In this document: positions 12,244-21,648 of the stretch, piece after piece | Numbering within the stretch: position 1 is the stretch's first letter | How the letters are laid out: each line of letters begins with the position of its first letter | Source: Stictocephala bisonia | Lineage: Eukaryota; Arthropoda; Insecta; Hemiptera; Membracidae | DNA length: 64,000 nt | Assembly (NCBI GenBank): GCA_035578905.1 | Contig: JAQJVL010000123.1 | Coordinates: forward strand, 1,674,001 to 1,738,000 | Direction of reading: 5' to 3' | Translations under genes and position numbers: made by a program | Notes under the pieces: generated by a model | What the model was told of the DNA's origin: nothing | The model's input: the letters and a program-made list of their open reading frames with translations, nothing else | The model's database searches: none

Positions 12244-15200
12244 AGTCCAACCCCTCGTCCACGTCGTAGGAGACGGGCAACGTCATAAAGTAGGGGATAG
12301 CCTGTAGAGGCGAGACCAGTTGGGACTTCGTGAGCCCTGGTACCTCCAAGGTTGCTGGTAAGGCTCTACAGGAACTCTGAAAAGTGACGGCTAACGGGGC
12401 TCTGGTGAAGCTACGATAGGCCTAGCAAGCCAGTAGTGGATGAATACCTTGCTTTCAAAAATGGTACAACAAGCCTCGGAAAGGACGGAAAACAAGGAAA
12501 GAGACCCGGCGAGAAATTAGGACTGAGAATTGGCACATTAAATATTAGGACGTTAAGAGGAAAAGTAGAAGAAGTGGTGGATATGATGAAGAGGAGGAGA
12601 TTAGACGTGTTGGGATTAGCTGAAACTAAGTGGAGAGGAGAAGGAGTTAAAGAATTGAGAGAAGGGTTTACATTGTATTGGAAGGGAAATGAGGAGGGAA
12701 AGAGAAACGGAGTAGGTTGGATAATTAAAGAGGACGTAATAGCAGAGGTGAAAGGAGTAAATGACAGAATAATAAGAACAAAAATTAATCTGAAAGGATA
12801 CAATTTGGAATTGATCCAAGTATATGCTCCACAGGTAGGATGCCCATTAGAAGAAAAAGAAAATTTTGAAGACGAATTACAGAGAGAGGTAGATAGTGAG
12901 AATCTGGTAATCATGGGAGATTTTAATGCTCATGTTGGTATAAATAGAGAAGGTTTTGAGGAAGTAATAGGTAAAGAAGGGTGGGGGAACAAGAATAGAG
13001 AAGGAGATAGATTATTGGAATTTTGTAAAAGAAACAGTCTAGTTGTGGGAAATACTTGGTTTGCTAAAAGAGAAAATCATAAGATAACATGGTATGGAGG
13101 AGTGGATGGTAGGAAGTCAGTAGTGGACTACTTCATATATAAGGAGGAAATAAAAAAAGAAGTTTTAGACATCAAAGCAATCCCTACGGAAGCCATGGAC
13201 AGTGACCATAGACTGTTAGTGTTGAAATTCAGGACCAACAAACAAAGAAAGACGAGGGAAAAACAGGAGAGAAAAATTAGAGTGTGGAAGCTGAAGGAGG
13301 AGGAGAAACAAGAGGAGTTTCAAGAAGTTTTAAAAAAGCATTTACCAAAGGAACAACCTCAGTCTGTAGAGAAAGAGTGGACAAAATTTAGGGAAACGTT
13401 TGTGGAGGCAGCTGAAGAAATATGTGGAAGGACAAGTGCAAAAAGAAGATGGAAGGAAACTCCATGGTGGAATGAAAGGGTAAAAGAAGTGGTAAATAGA
13501 AAAAACAGAGCATTTAGGACATGGTTTAAGGAAAAGACAGATGAAGCTAAGGAAGAATATGCACGATGGAAAAAGGAAGCAAAGAAAATAGGTAAAGAAG
13601 AAAAGAATAAATGGATGGAAGAATGGACTAGGATGATGGAAGATGATTCAAATGGGAGTAAGAAAGTACTGTACTCTTTAGTGAGGAAAAGGAGGAATGG
13701 GGAAAAAATAGATGTAGTGATGAAAAACGAAGAAGGAGAGGAAATAAAGAATAAGGAAGAGTTAAAAGATATGTGGAAACAATATTTCCAGACATTACTG
13801 AACCCAAATGTCGAAACACAAAGAGAGGGGAAGGAGGAAGATATAATAGAGACAAATGGAGAGGAAGATGAGGACATAACGTGGCTAGAGTTTGAGGAAG
13901 CTGTAAAGAGGATGAAAGAGGGAAAAGCAGCAGGAGTGGACGAGTTACCAATAGAGCTAATAAAGAGGGCGGGTGCTGTCGGCATGCAGTGGCTATACAG
14001 AGTGATGAGAGTGGTATGGAGGGAAAGAAAAACTCCAAAAGATTGGAAAAAGGCAGTAATAGTGCCAATCTTCAAGAAAGGGGATAGGAAGGTTTTCAGT
14101 AATTATAGAGGGATAGCCTTAATGTGTCACAGTGCAAAGGTATATGAGAAAATTTTGGAAAAAAAGGTGAGGAACGAAGTAGAAAGAAAACTGAGAGAGG
14201 AGCAAAGTGGATTTAGACCGGGAAGATCAACAATAGACCTCATTTTTGCTGCTAAACAGATGCAGGAGAAGAATTATGAGTATGGAAGAGATCTAGTAAT
14301 GGGGTTCCTAGATATGGAAAAAGCGTATGATACTGTGAGAAGAGATAAGGTATGGGAAGCACTTAAAAGGAAGGGAGTTAAAGACAGTATAATTGAAAGA
14401 GTAAGAGAGATTTGTGGAGAAAGCCAAAGTTGTGTAAAGATAGGGGGTGAAAAGACAGGGTGGTTCAATCAAGAAAACGGATTAAGACAGGGTAGCGCTC
14501 TGTCACCTCTTCTCTTCATAACAGTATTAGATGAAGTAATGAGTGGAGTGGCAAAAAGAATTGGAGAAGAAAATATGAAGGTTATGGCATTTGCGGATGA
14601 CTTAATGGTTTGGGGAAGTAAAATAAAAGAGGTACAAAGACAGTTGGATGTGTGGGTAGAAGAAGTAAAGAAATATGGGATGAAATTCAATGTGTCGAAA
14701 AGTGAATATATGGTAACAACAAGGAACAAAGAGTGTATATTAGAAAAATTAATGCTGGGAAGAGAGGAAATGAAGAGAGTACAGTTCTTCAAATATTTGG
14801 GTAGTGTCCTGGAAGAAAATGGTAAAAATGAAAGAGACATAAATGAACGAGTTAGACAGGCTGGAAATTTCTACAAATTAGTTAGGGGATTAATAAGAGA
14901 CAAAGGATTACCACAAAGAAGTAAAGAAATTATATATAGGACATACTACATACCAATATTAACATATGGAGCAGAGACATGGGTAATGAAGAATAGAGAA
15001 AAGAGCAAGATACAGGCATGTGAGATGCGTTTCCTGAGAGGTAGATTAGGAGTAACGAAGTGGGATAGAATACGAAATGAAATTGTAAGAGACAGATTAA
15101 ATGAAGAACCTCTGCAAGATAAAATAGAAAGGCAAAGAATTAGATGGTTCGGACATGTGAAAAGGATGGAGGATGAGAGGATACCAAAAAAGTGGATGGA

Positions 15201-15401
15201 GTGGAGGATACAGGGTAAACGTCCAAGGGGTAGACCAAGGGATAGATGGAGAGATGGGTTAAAGGAGAGTGTAGTAAGAAGAGGGGAGGTATGGGAAAAC
15301 ATATTGGAAGAAAGGAAGTGGGAAGATAAGCTATGGTGGAGAGGACTGTGTACCAAGCAGACCCGGGAGAAGACTGGAACCTGCTGCTGATGATGATGAT
15401 G
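12244..15401 (+). mobile_element. Full-length RTE-like non-LTR retrotransposon, copy 1
   Basis: The element has a GC-richer 5' leader (12244-12435), one long reading frame, almost no 3' UTR and a (TGA)n tail. It is flanked by ATGTATACCTTA at 12232-12243 and 15402-15413, a duplication of up to 12 bp (ATG could belong to the tail). Minimal 3' UTR and a short-repeat tail fit RTE-type elements. It lies in a BRCA2 intron, antisense to the gene. Confidence 0.88.
12436..15390 (+). CDS. Retrotransposon polyprotein: AP endonuclease and reverse transcriptase (984 aa)
   Basis: The protein copies and inserts its own RNA by target-primed reverse transcription. Residues about 30-260 form an exonuclease/endonuclease/phosphatase fold (GTLNIRTLRG, AETKWRGEG, GDFNAHVG near 160, SDHRLLV near 255). 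Residues about 540-800 form the reverse transcriptase (PIFKKGD, GFRPGRSTIDLI, FLDMEKAYD near 624, LRQGSALSPLLF, catalytic FADD near 718, YLGSVL). The C-terminal part has RIRWFGHVKRM and a GKRPRGRPRDRW motif typical of insect RTE-like proteins. The frame is uninterrupted, so the copy is young and may be functional. Glu/Lys-rich codon use differs from BRCA2. Confidence 0.94.
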   Translation: MDEYLAFKNGTTSLGKDGKQGKRPGEKLGLRIGTLNIRTLRGKVEEVVDMMKRRRLDVLGLAETKWRGEGVKELREGFTLYWKGNEEGKRNGVGWIIKEDVIAEVKGVNDRIIRTKINLKGYNLELIQVYAPQVGCPLEEKENFEDELQREVDSENLVIMGDFNAHVGINREGFEEVIGKEGWGNKNREGDRLLEFCKRNSLVVGNTWFAKRENHKITWYGGVDGRKSVVDYFIYKEEIKKEVLDIKAIPTEAMDSDHRLLVLKFRTNKQRKTREKQERKIRVWKLKEEEKQEEFQEVLKKHLPKEQPQSVEKEWTKFRETFVEAAEEICGRTSAKRRWKETPWWNERVKEVVNRKNRAFRTWFKEKTDEAKEEYARWKKEAKKIGKEEKNKWMEEWTRMMEDDSNGSKKVLYSLVRKRRNGEKIDVVMKNEEGEEIKNKEELKDMWKQYFQTLLNPNVETQREGKEEDIIETNGEEDEDITWLEFEEAVKRMKEGKAAGVDELPIELIKRAGAVGMQWLYRVMRVVWRERKTPKDWKKAVIVPIFKKGDRKVFSNYRGIALMCHSAKVYEKILEKKVRNEVERKLREEQSGFRPGRSTIDLIFAAKQMQEKNYEYGRDLVMGFLDMEKAYDTVRRDKVWEALKRKGVKDSIIERVREICGESQSCVKIGGEKTGWFNQENGLRQGSALSPLLFITVLDEVMSGVAKRIGEENMKVMAFADDLMVWGSKIKEVQRQLDVWVEEVKKYGMKFNVSKSEYMVTTRNKECILEKLMLGREEMKRVQFFKYLGSVLEENGKNERDINERVRQAGNFYKLVRGLIRDKGLPQRSKEIIYRTYYIPILTYGAETWVMKNREKSKIQACEMRFLRGRLGVTKWDRIRNEIVRDRLNEEPLQDKIERQRIRWFGHVKRMEDERIPKKWMEWRIQGKRPRGRPRDRWRDGLKESVVRRGEVWENILEERKWEDKLWWRGLCTKQTREKTGTCC

Positions 15402-15642
15402 ATGTATACCTTAATATTGGTTTTATTGGTTAAACAACAATTGGAATAAAACTTATGTTCTGTACAACCAATTTGCAATGTTATTTTTATGAAAAAATGC
15501 TTGAATTGTACCGAAAAGTTGACATAGTTCTTACTTAAAATCCAAATTTTAAAATTTTACTATACTTGGAAGTTGGTACATTTTTTATAAGTGAATGATC
15601 CCAATCCAGCTTTATATTATACTGACAGTATTTTTATTACTA

Positions 15643-16070
15643 ACCCTTTCTATACTAACGTCCTTATAACCAGACGTGGGCTGGGGGGTTGAGATAACTG
15701 GACATGGGCTGGGCGGTCGAGAAATACAGTCATCTGTCTGTACATATTTGTTTTATTATGTTGTTTGCGTACCATATATACGTTATAATATTTGTTGGTG
15801 AGTTTAGTTACGTTTAGTTATTTTAGAAGTCAACATTATTTGGTGCATCCACTATGTTTACCAAACCATAGATGCTAACTTTCTTTTTAGTGTAGTATAA
15901 TATTATTAAAAAAAACTACAAAACTTTGTGACTGTGTACAGTTTTAGTTCTCAGTTCAGTAACTAATTTTTTGGCTGGCAATTTTTTTTAAAAATAACTT
16001 TTGATGTCAAAGTGAAAAAATTAAAAGTTTTTTGTAAGTAGAATTTTATATATACATAAAAATATATATA
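15643..16070. other. Interval left of the Ginger element; possible end of a piggyBac-like element
   Basis: CTAACCCTTTCTATACT near 15643 is roughly inverse to GAAAGGGTTAA near 19432-19441. If these are ends of one element, the Ginger element and the Penelope pair inserted inside it. The left TTAA is degenerate (CTAA) and the arms do not match beyond about 10 bp, so this is weak. Confidence 0.25.
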
Positions 16071-17334
16071 TGTTACCGGGAATATATTAAATCAGGCATT
16101 CTGTAGAATATCTAGGCATTCTATACATTACCTAAAAATAACTTGCAAAGTATGAAATGAATTAGATTATGTACTTTGCCCAGACATTTTATAAAATGCC
16201 CAACGAACTTTAGACAGAGTTTGTAGCGCTGAGTCATAGCTTTCTAGATACAACATGAATGCTCCCCTACACCCTTCAATCGTGCCCCACACGGTCCACA
16301 CTACACCGCTTAGCCTTCAGTATCGTTTTAGTGCTTCATAATGTTGCAAGTAATGATTGACTCCAGTGTAGGTGCATGTATCGGTAATGAAACAGCGGTT
16401 CTCCTCTGAACTTGTTAAAAATCTGAGTGTTAATGCCAAGAACAGAGTTTATTTAACCGAACCTAACTATACGAGAAGGTAGTGTTAAATGTTCCAGATG
16501 CTAAGGCCAAGACGAAGAAGGAGCCTCGAGACAACTCATTGCTCAACTGGTACAATGTTGTGCTTATTGAAAATACACAAAAGCTGATCCATCCATTAAA
16601 ACAAGGAGACAGCGTTGTTAAATTTTTCATTAACAATTCAGTTTTGCACAAAGAATTGTTTAGAAGTTCAGGCAAAAAAGATTAAAGTCAATTCTGACAA
16701 AAATGTTCTCTAGTTTCGAAAGGAGCTGTTGTTAGTGTTCTGATCCCAGATGTAGTCAAAGGAAAAGGAGACCTGAGAAACATCCTAGCAGTTGTGATAG
16801 AAGTGACGGATGATGGTTTTCATAAAATTAGAACAGTCAATGGAAAATTGAAACATCTGTACGCACGGTTGCAGTTCTTTGTGTGCCAGCAAAACCTTGT
16901 CAGTATTGAAAATGTCCCTGATAATGAAACCGGACTTCGGACCATAGCAACAGCCCAGTCTTCAGGAAATGGTCAAGGTTTCGTGAAATGCAGTTGCACA
17001 ACTAAGTACATTAAAAAATGTCCTTATGTAGAAAACAATAGACAGTTTAAGTCAAAACGCCATGATTCCTTACATGCTGTAATACAATATGTAAATTGAG
17101 GCATATGTTGTATTTTTGAATTATTTTGTACTAAATAAATAATGTTGTATTGAAACTGTTTACATTAATACTTTGCCCAAAGATCCAAAGGAATTATCTG
17201 AAATGATTAGGCATTATACAGCATGCCTAGGCAAAGTGAATAATGATTCGACTTTGATAATTCATTTCATACTTTGCCGAAAACGGCCAGGCAATGTATA
17301 GAATTCCTAAGCATTCTATACATTGCCGGTAACA
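16071..17334. mobile_element. Ginger-like DNA transposon, internally deleted, with long terminal inverted repeats
   Basis: The left end TGTTACCGG (16071) and the right end CCGGTAACA (17334) start inverted repeats of about 130-160 bp. Shared blocks include GGCATTCT, GCAAAGTATGAAATGAATTA and the CATTGCC/GGCAATG pairs. The possible 4-bp target duplication TATA is in low-complexity sequence. The interior encodes only the C-terminal end of an integrase-like transposase (16482-17099). Confidence 0.75.
16482..17099 (+). pseudogene. C-terminal remnant of a Ginger-type integrase/transposase
   Basis: Two frames carry this. The first (16482-16685) is Lys-rich and unassigned. The second (from about 16707; a short frame starts at 16794) reads VLIPDVVKGKGDLRNILAVV, LKHLYARLQFFVC, VPDNETGLRTIATAQSSGNG and ends in a Cys cluster KCSCTTKYIKKCPYVENN. 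This order (IPDVDRGRGDxRNxL, QSxGxGQGFxxCxC, Cys-rich tail) is that of Ginger-derived KRBA2-like proteins. The zinc-binding and DDE core are absent and the two parts are frameshifted. Confidence 0.65.
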
Positions 17335-17340
17335 TATATA

Positions 17341-18172
17341 TACTTGTCAAAAATAACATAATTTAAACCAATAAAAACTTTAATAGTGAAGCCTTTCGAT
17401 AGCAAGGCTATCATCGTCAGACACATCACAAATAAATATACAAAAAGTAAATAAATATAATATAAGCTTATATAAACATGCTTTAAAATTTTTAACTTTC
17501 GTGGCTAAATATATTATTATTATTCTAAATGGTAGTTTTATTATGAATTTGAAAGTATTATAAATTGAATTTAAATTAATTGTTTATAGTTTTGAAAGTA
17601 AAATAGAAATTTGAATCGGTCCATCTTCTTGGTTTAATAAATTTTCAGAATTTTCTTTGTTAATGTACCATGATTCCCATGCATTTAAATATCGTGGTGT
17701 TGTTATATGTTTCAATAATTTTAAATTGTTTTTTGTAATACTATGGCCAATTTAATGCAGTGATTGGCAATTGCAGATTTTTCTTCTCTACTAAATTTTA
17801 TGCGTGAAAAATGTTCTTCAAATCTTTTTTTAATTTTCCTTGTTGTTTGGCCTATGTATTTGCTGTTACAGTCATTGCAGTCTATTTAATAAATTCCTGA
17901 TTTATTTTCGTCATTCTCAGTATTTTTTTGGATTTTTAAATTTATTTTTCAAATTATTTTTAGTTTTATATGAAATATTTATATTTGTTTGTTTTTAAAA
18001 TGTGTTGTTGATAGAATTTGAATATTTTGCCCATGTTATACTATTCCAATTATTATTTTTTTTTTCTTTTATAGGTATAAGTTTTGTTTTTGATTTTTTC
18101 TCTTGCTTCTTTTTCGCTTTTTTTAACATACAATCATGCATACAGCGTGGTTATTGTTATCATATCCATTGA
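17341..18172 (-). mobile_element. 5'-truncated Penelope-like element, minus-strand copy
   Basis: Read on the minus strand this holds a GIY-YIG endonuclease remnant (SKYIGQT, RKIKKRF, EEKSAIANHC) of the Penelope type, broken by stops, and then a tail. The tail has CTGACGATGATAGC..GCTATCGAAA and AATAAA-like sequence ending near 17345. It is the inverted partner of the plus-strand copy at 18240-19185; the two 5' ends face each other. Confidence 0.8.
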
Positions 18173-18239
18173 AAATTGCCGTGTTTGATACCGTAAACCC
18201 ACGCATACTGTTCGATACATAACAAATGACTCCAATCAT

Positions 18240-19185
18240 CCACCAGCATAAAAGAGAGCTGTATTCCATTCTCTTATTTTTAGATTATTTAATACACCTC
18301 TATCAGAAGAACGATAAAAAAAAGAACTAAATTATATCAAACGTGTGGCAATCTTCAATGGATATGATACCAATTTAATAGATTGTATGTTTAAAAAAGC
18401 AAAAAAGAAGCAAGAGAAAAAATCAAAAACAAAACTTATACCTATAAAAGAAAAAGAAAAAATAATAATTGGAATAGTATAACATGGGCAAAATATTCAA
18501 ATTCTATCAACAAACACATTTTAAAAACACACAAATATAAATATTTCATATAAAACTAAAAATAACTTGAAAAATAAATTTAAAAATCCAAAAGATACTG
18601 AGAATGACGAAAATAAATCAGGAGTTTATTAAATAAACTGCAATGACTGTAACAGCAAATACATAGGCCAAACAAAAAGGAAAATTAAAAAAAGATTTGA
18701 GAACATTTTTCACACATAAAATTTAATAGAGAAGAAAAATCTGCAATTGCCAATCACTGCATTAACACTGGCCATAGTATTACAAAAAACAACTTAAAAT
18801 TATTAAAACATATAACAACACCACGATATTTAAATGCATGGGAATAATGGTACATTAACAAAGCAAATTCTGAAAATTTATTAAACCAAGAAGATGGACC
18901 GATTCAAAATTCTATTTTACTTTCAAAACTATAAACAATTAATTTAAATTCAATTTATAGTACTTTCAAATTCATAATAAAACTACCATTTAGAATTATA
19001 ATAATATATTTAGCCACGAAAGTTAAAAATGCTAAAACATATGTTTATATAAGCTTATATTACATTTATTTACTTTTTGTATATTTATTTGTGATGTATC
19101 TGATGATGATAGCTTTGCTATCGAAATGCCTCACTAATAAAGTTTTTATTGGTTTAGATTGTGTTATTTTTAAGAATTATATACA
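18240..19185 (+). mobile_element. 5'-truncated Penelope-like element, plus-strand copy (reverse transcriptase end and GIY-YIG endonuclease)
   Basis: From about 18247 one frame reads KRAVFHSLIFRLFNTPLSEE; after a frameshift it continues LNYIKRVAIFNGYDTNLIDC. This is the C-terminal reverse transcriptase/linker region of Penelope-like elements. A stop-broken GIY-YIG nuclease follows at about 18620-18900 (NKSGVY, NCNDCNSKYIGQTKRKIKKR, SAIANHCINTGHSI). The tail has CTGATGA-T-GATAGC-TTT-GCTATC-GAAA at about 19100. Inversion and 5' truncation are usual for this class. Confidence 0.82.
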
Positions 19186-19471
19186 GAAAACCAATACAGC
19201 TCCATCTTCAACATAAAATATATATATACTCCTTAAAAGTAAGCTCACTATGTATAATGTTAGAGAATTATATTTTATAAAATAATACTACAATATAATT
19301 AGTTCACTTAAAAAATAAGGAAGATGTAGGAAAAATATTAATTGGTCTAAAAAGGGCCAGGTATCCCTCAGTAATCCATTGGTTACACCCAATGATATTT
19401 CTTAGATAGTTTTTATTTTTTGTGCGGAACCGAAAGGGTTAAATCTAAATAAGAAAATTTAGTTTGAAAAT
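19186..19471. other. Interval between the Penelope pair and exon 8, no gene
   Basis: Intron sequence. It includes GAAAGGGTTAA near 19432, the possible right end of the weak piggyBac-like element noted at 15643. Nothing else recognised. Confidence 0.3.
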
Positions 19472-19528
19472 CTAGTTTAGATGAACAACAGTATTTGTAT
19501 TTGAAACAAATAAGATTGATTTACTTAC

Positions 19529-19672
19529 TTTAACCAACTTTGATGTGACTCTAGGAGGCATTTTCTCATTCAGATTCTTCATTAATTTAATTTGAAGTTG
19601 TTGTTGGGTTTTGCTAGCTTCTTCTTGTTTATATTCTTGCAAAAAACTAAGTTGCTCTTTACTTAAGACATC
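19529..19672 (-). CDS. BRCA2: BRCA2 exon 8: Tower domain, descending helix
   Basis: About residues 2067-2114 (48 codons, phase 0 both sides). The acceptor is ATATTTCAG and the donor AAA|GTAAGT. It encodes DVLSKEQLSFLQEYKQEEAS, KTQQQLQIKLMKNLNEKM, then PPRVTSKLVK. It matches the vertebrate FSEEQLRALNNHRQ...QAQIQLEIRKAMES segment, the return helix of the Tower into OB2. Confidence 0.92.
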
Positions 19673-19764
19673 CTGAAATATAACTACGTTTACCAAAAAT
19701 TGTTATATTAACGACATTTAATTAAAAGTGCTGGAACACAGATTTGAAAACAAATTTTTATCAG

Positions 19765-19850
19765 TGGAACCTCGTTAATATAAGAGCCAGAGGATGAGCA
19801 CACGGTTATGCTCGCTAGTCCTCTACTAGCGAGCATAACCATATGACAAT
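19765..19850. repeat. Perfect 16-bp hairpin beside a Tigger-like terminal sequence
   Basis: GGTTATGCTCGCTAGT (19804-19819) is followed by the 5-nt loop CCTCT and its exact inverse ACTAGCGAGCATAACC (19825-19840). Just left is CAGTGGAACCTCGTTAATA (about 19765), which resembles pogo/Tigger ends (CAGTAGAACCTC). No matching right end was found. Confidence 0.55.
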
Positions 19851-20470
19851 CCTAACATGTTTAATTTTCTAGGAAATTTCCTATGGCAAAAAAGTATACA
19901 GGCTGGCTGGAGTAAGCAGAATACTGAAGCACATGGGTTGCCTACATAACCCCTACAAGACTGCTTGATTCACCACAGTCCAGCATTGAGTAAAGGATTC
20001 CCATGACAAATGGACTTCTTCTTTATCATTTATTAAAATAACTGAAGGATTCTTGTAGTATTAGCTTTTCTCGCATACAAGATGGTGGATTTTGAATTAA
20101 CTGACTTGAAATTAGAAAAGAAATCAAACATTTTTTAAAACTAATTTTTACATGTATAATCATTGAAAATTTAACTAAAATATGTTTCAAAATTAAAGTA
20201 AAAGTATCAACTGAAACAACTCCATAATAAGTTTATACTTATAATAATAAGTTATTATCACAAAGAATAATCACATTGTGATGCTAACATTTTTAGTGTA
20301 AAATAAATCTTAAACAAATAATTAATGCATTTTAAGTAAAAAATTGTAATATTCCTTGAAAATAAAAGCCTTAAACCCCTTTAAAAACGCATCAACAAAG
20401 GGTATAATATTTTATCAGCAGTTAGCGTGTTCAGTATTATAATGCATTGTATTCAACAAAAGAAATATAC

Positions 20471-20688
20471 CTGATAAATACTCAAATCATCAACTCCTTC
20501 AAGCAATGCAAGCAACTCATGATCATTGTTGGCATTTTTTAAAGAACTGATAGTCACTGGTTGCTTTTTCTTACACTTTGACTTCTCCAGATCACATTGC
20601 AGTTGACTTAGTATGTTCTCAGCAGTTTGTTGTCGTTTTGTTTGATACAAGTCAGCAGCCATTTGTTCTGCTCTTTCTCCACGAATAA
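20471..20688 (-). CDS. BRCA2: BRCA2 exon 7: Tower domain, ascending helix and tip
   Basis: About residues 1994-2066. The acceptor is GAATTATTACAG and the donor CAG|GTATAT (phase 0). It encodes IRGERAEQMAADLYQTKRQQ, a long charged helix, then PVTISSLKNANNDHELLALL and EGVDDLSIYQ. This corresponds to the FRNEREEEKEAAKYVEAQQ helix and the start of the three-helix bundle of the BRCA2 Tower, a double-stranded-DNA contact in the vertebrate structure. Identity is low except at helix positions, but order and phase fit. Confidence 0.9.
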
Positions 20689-20769
20689 CTGTAATAATTC
20701 AATTTACATTTATAGAGAGAAAGATAGGGGTTAATACATACAAATACTTATTTATTGGGGTGTCACAGT

Positions 20770-21648
20770 AGGTTGAAATTGAACATACAACAGGAAGTGG
20801 AGTCACTGTTAGTAACACAGTCTTCCTCGAGAAGTATAAAATATTCTTTTCCCCAAAGATCAATTCTGGGTACGTTTTTGTTCGTGTAATACCTGGGTGG
20901 TATACCTGGATTGTTGAGTGGCCTGGGGGACCAAGTGAAGATCTGCCTGTATGCTGATGATATTAGCCCGTCTGCTTCTGGTGATGATACTAACATTGTT
21001 GGCAATACAAGTCAATCTATAACTTCAAACTTAGAAAACTTTCTTAGTAGATAAAATTTACTTTTAAATAAAGAAAAAACTAAATTTTTTAAGTTTCCAG
21101 TTACAGAAAATATTACTTCACTTGAAAATTGTGATATTGAATTTTATAATTAATTTATAGACTTGTAGGAATAACATTGGACAATAGACTGAATTGGACT
21201 AGGCACATTAATAAGATGTATAAGAAAATGTGCTCAGGTATTTTTGTATTAAAAAGATTAGCATGCTTCTGTGACATGCAGATTTTAAAGACTGTTTATT
21301 TTGCACTTATTCAATCGTATATCTCCTATGGAATCGAAGTATACGGGGGAACAACAATAGTAAATTTAAACAGAATATTACATTATACGAAGACGGCCAT
21401 TTAGAGCAATTCTTAACCTAGACACTAATCATCCTTGTAAAGATTATTTCACTTAATTGCAAATTTTAACGGTTTATAGTTTGTATGTTTACAGGGCCAT
21501 AATGCATGTTAAAAAATAATACCAGTAATTTAATAAGACAATTATATATACATAATTATAACACAAGCAACAGACCAGACTATGTTGTAGCAAGACATAA
21601 AAAGATATTTACTGTAAAGCCATCATTCATTGGTGTGAGGTTTTTTAA
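20770..21648 (+). pseudogene. Jockey-like non-LTR reverse transcriptase fragment, left of the piggyBac insertion
   Basis: Broken frames read RSILGTFLFV (from the VPQGSILGPLLF motif) and CLYADD (the catalytic YADD). Then come GITLDNRLNWTRHINKMYKK, ALIQSYISYGIEVYGG and RPDYVVARHKKIF, ending FIGVRFFN. This is the C-terminal half of a jockey/CR1-type reverse transcriptase in the usual motif order. The sequence resumes after the piggyBac element at 23948 (KLPLFIKN), so one copy was split. Confidence 0.82.

Noticed and set aside
13359..14075. Long minus-strand frames opposite the first retrotransposon
   Set aside because: They are antisense shadows of the reverse transcriptase frame; its purine-rich codon use leaves the other strand open.
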